Origin: Firmicutes bacterium UBA3906
Lineage (GTDB): Bacteria; Bacillota; Clostridia; Caldicoprobacterales; DTU083
Assembly (NCBI GenBank): GCA_002391555.1
Contig: DGFG01000057.1
Location: 1-6,086, forward strand
Length of the DNA stretch: 6,086 nt
Direction of reading: 5' to 3'
How positions within the stretch are numbered: the stretch's first letter is position 1; the number at the start of each line of letters is the position of its first letter. The translations under genes and the position numbers were made by a program. The notes beneath the pieces were generated by a model. It did not search any database. It saw only the letters and a list, made by a program, of their open reading frames with translations, and was not told the origin of the DNA. Of the stretch, positions 5,970-6,086 are shown one piece after another.

Positions 5970-6086
5970 AATATATGATATTAGCTATTTTAAGCTAGCC
6001 TTTATTTCGTATTAATGGTCCTATATTAAACGATCCCTAACTTTGCATTAAGGATGCTAGATTAAACTAGCCCTTATTTTGCCTTT
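5970..6086. other. Right-edge intergenic sequence, no gene seen
   Basis: On the minus strand every frame has an early stop (6074-6076, 6067-6069, 6057-6059). One of these may be the end of a gene lying beyond the edge, but which one cannot be told. A short hairpin GCTAG/CTAGC with a six-base loop lies at 6056-6071, and a weaker TAGCT/AGCTA hairpin at about 5982-5997. Neither has the features of a terminator, tRNA or known riboswitch. Confidence 0.5.

Noticed and set aside
1..6086. CRISPR array, insertion sequence, tRNA or rRNA genes, phage or defence genes
   Set aside because: I saw no regularly spaced repeats, transposase, terminal repeats, tRNA cloverleaf or defence domains on either strand.

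Overview
The window looks like chromosomal DNA from a low-to-middle GC Bacillota (Firmicutes) of the clostridial type. The evidence is a tRNA-Trp-sensing T-box leader in front of tryptophan genes, strong AGGAGG-type ribosome binding sites, a sigma-A style TTGACA-17-TAATAT promoter, and a surface protein with a signal peptide and a C-terminal membrane anchor. I cannot name the genus. All real genes are on the minus strand, so the window reads biologically from right to left. The tetranucleotide CTAG, which most bacteria avoid, is strikingly common, and the Leu codon CTA and Arg codon AGG are used freely.

Right part (about 5769-6086): 318 bases without a gene. They hold a GC-rich hairpin terminator (5948-5969) that probably ends a minus-strand gene beyond the edge, and a perfect 10-bp inverted repeat (5814-5849) about 45 bases upstream of the next gene. 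Centre right (3783-5768): a 661-residue exported right-handed beta-helix protein with an Ig-like domain, a polar linker, one membrane segment and a basic tail. Its ligand or function is unknown. Only a weak hairpin separates it from the tryptophan unit.

Left part (1-3736): a tryptophan biosynthesis operon with a strong promoter, a complete T-box leader (UGG specifier, stems I-III, T-box bulge, antiterminator, intrinsic terminator), then trpE, trpD, trpC and the start codon of a further overlapping gene at the left edge. TrpE makes anthranilate from chorismate, TrpD adds phosphoribose, and TrpC closes the indole ring. When uncharged tRNA-Trp accumulates, the leader should read through and the operon should be expressed.

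Points worth a second look: trpG, the glutaminase partner of TrpE, is absent from its usual place and is not fused to trpE or trpD; TrpE deviates in a normally near-invariant motif; a second copy of the terminator's 5' arm lies just past the terminator and could form a three-way RNA switch; an inverted repeat precedes the beta-helix gene; and CTAG is enriched. I found no clearly new defence or mobile system here.
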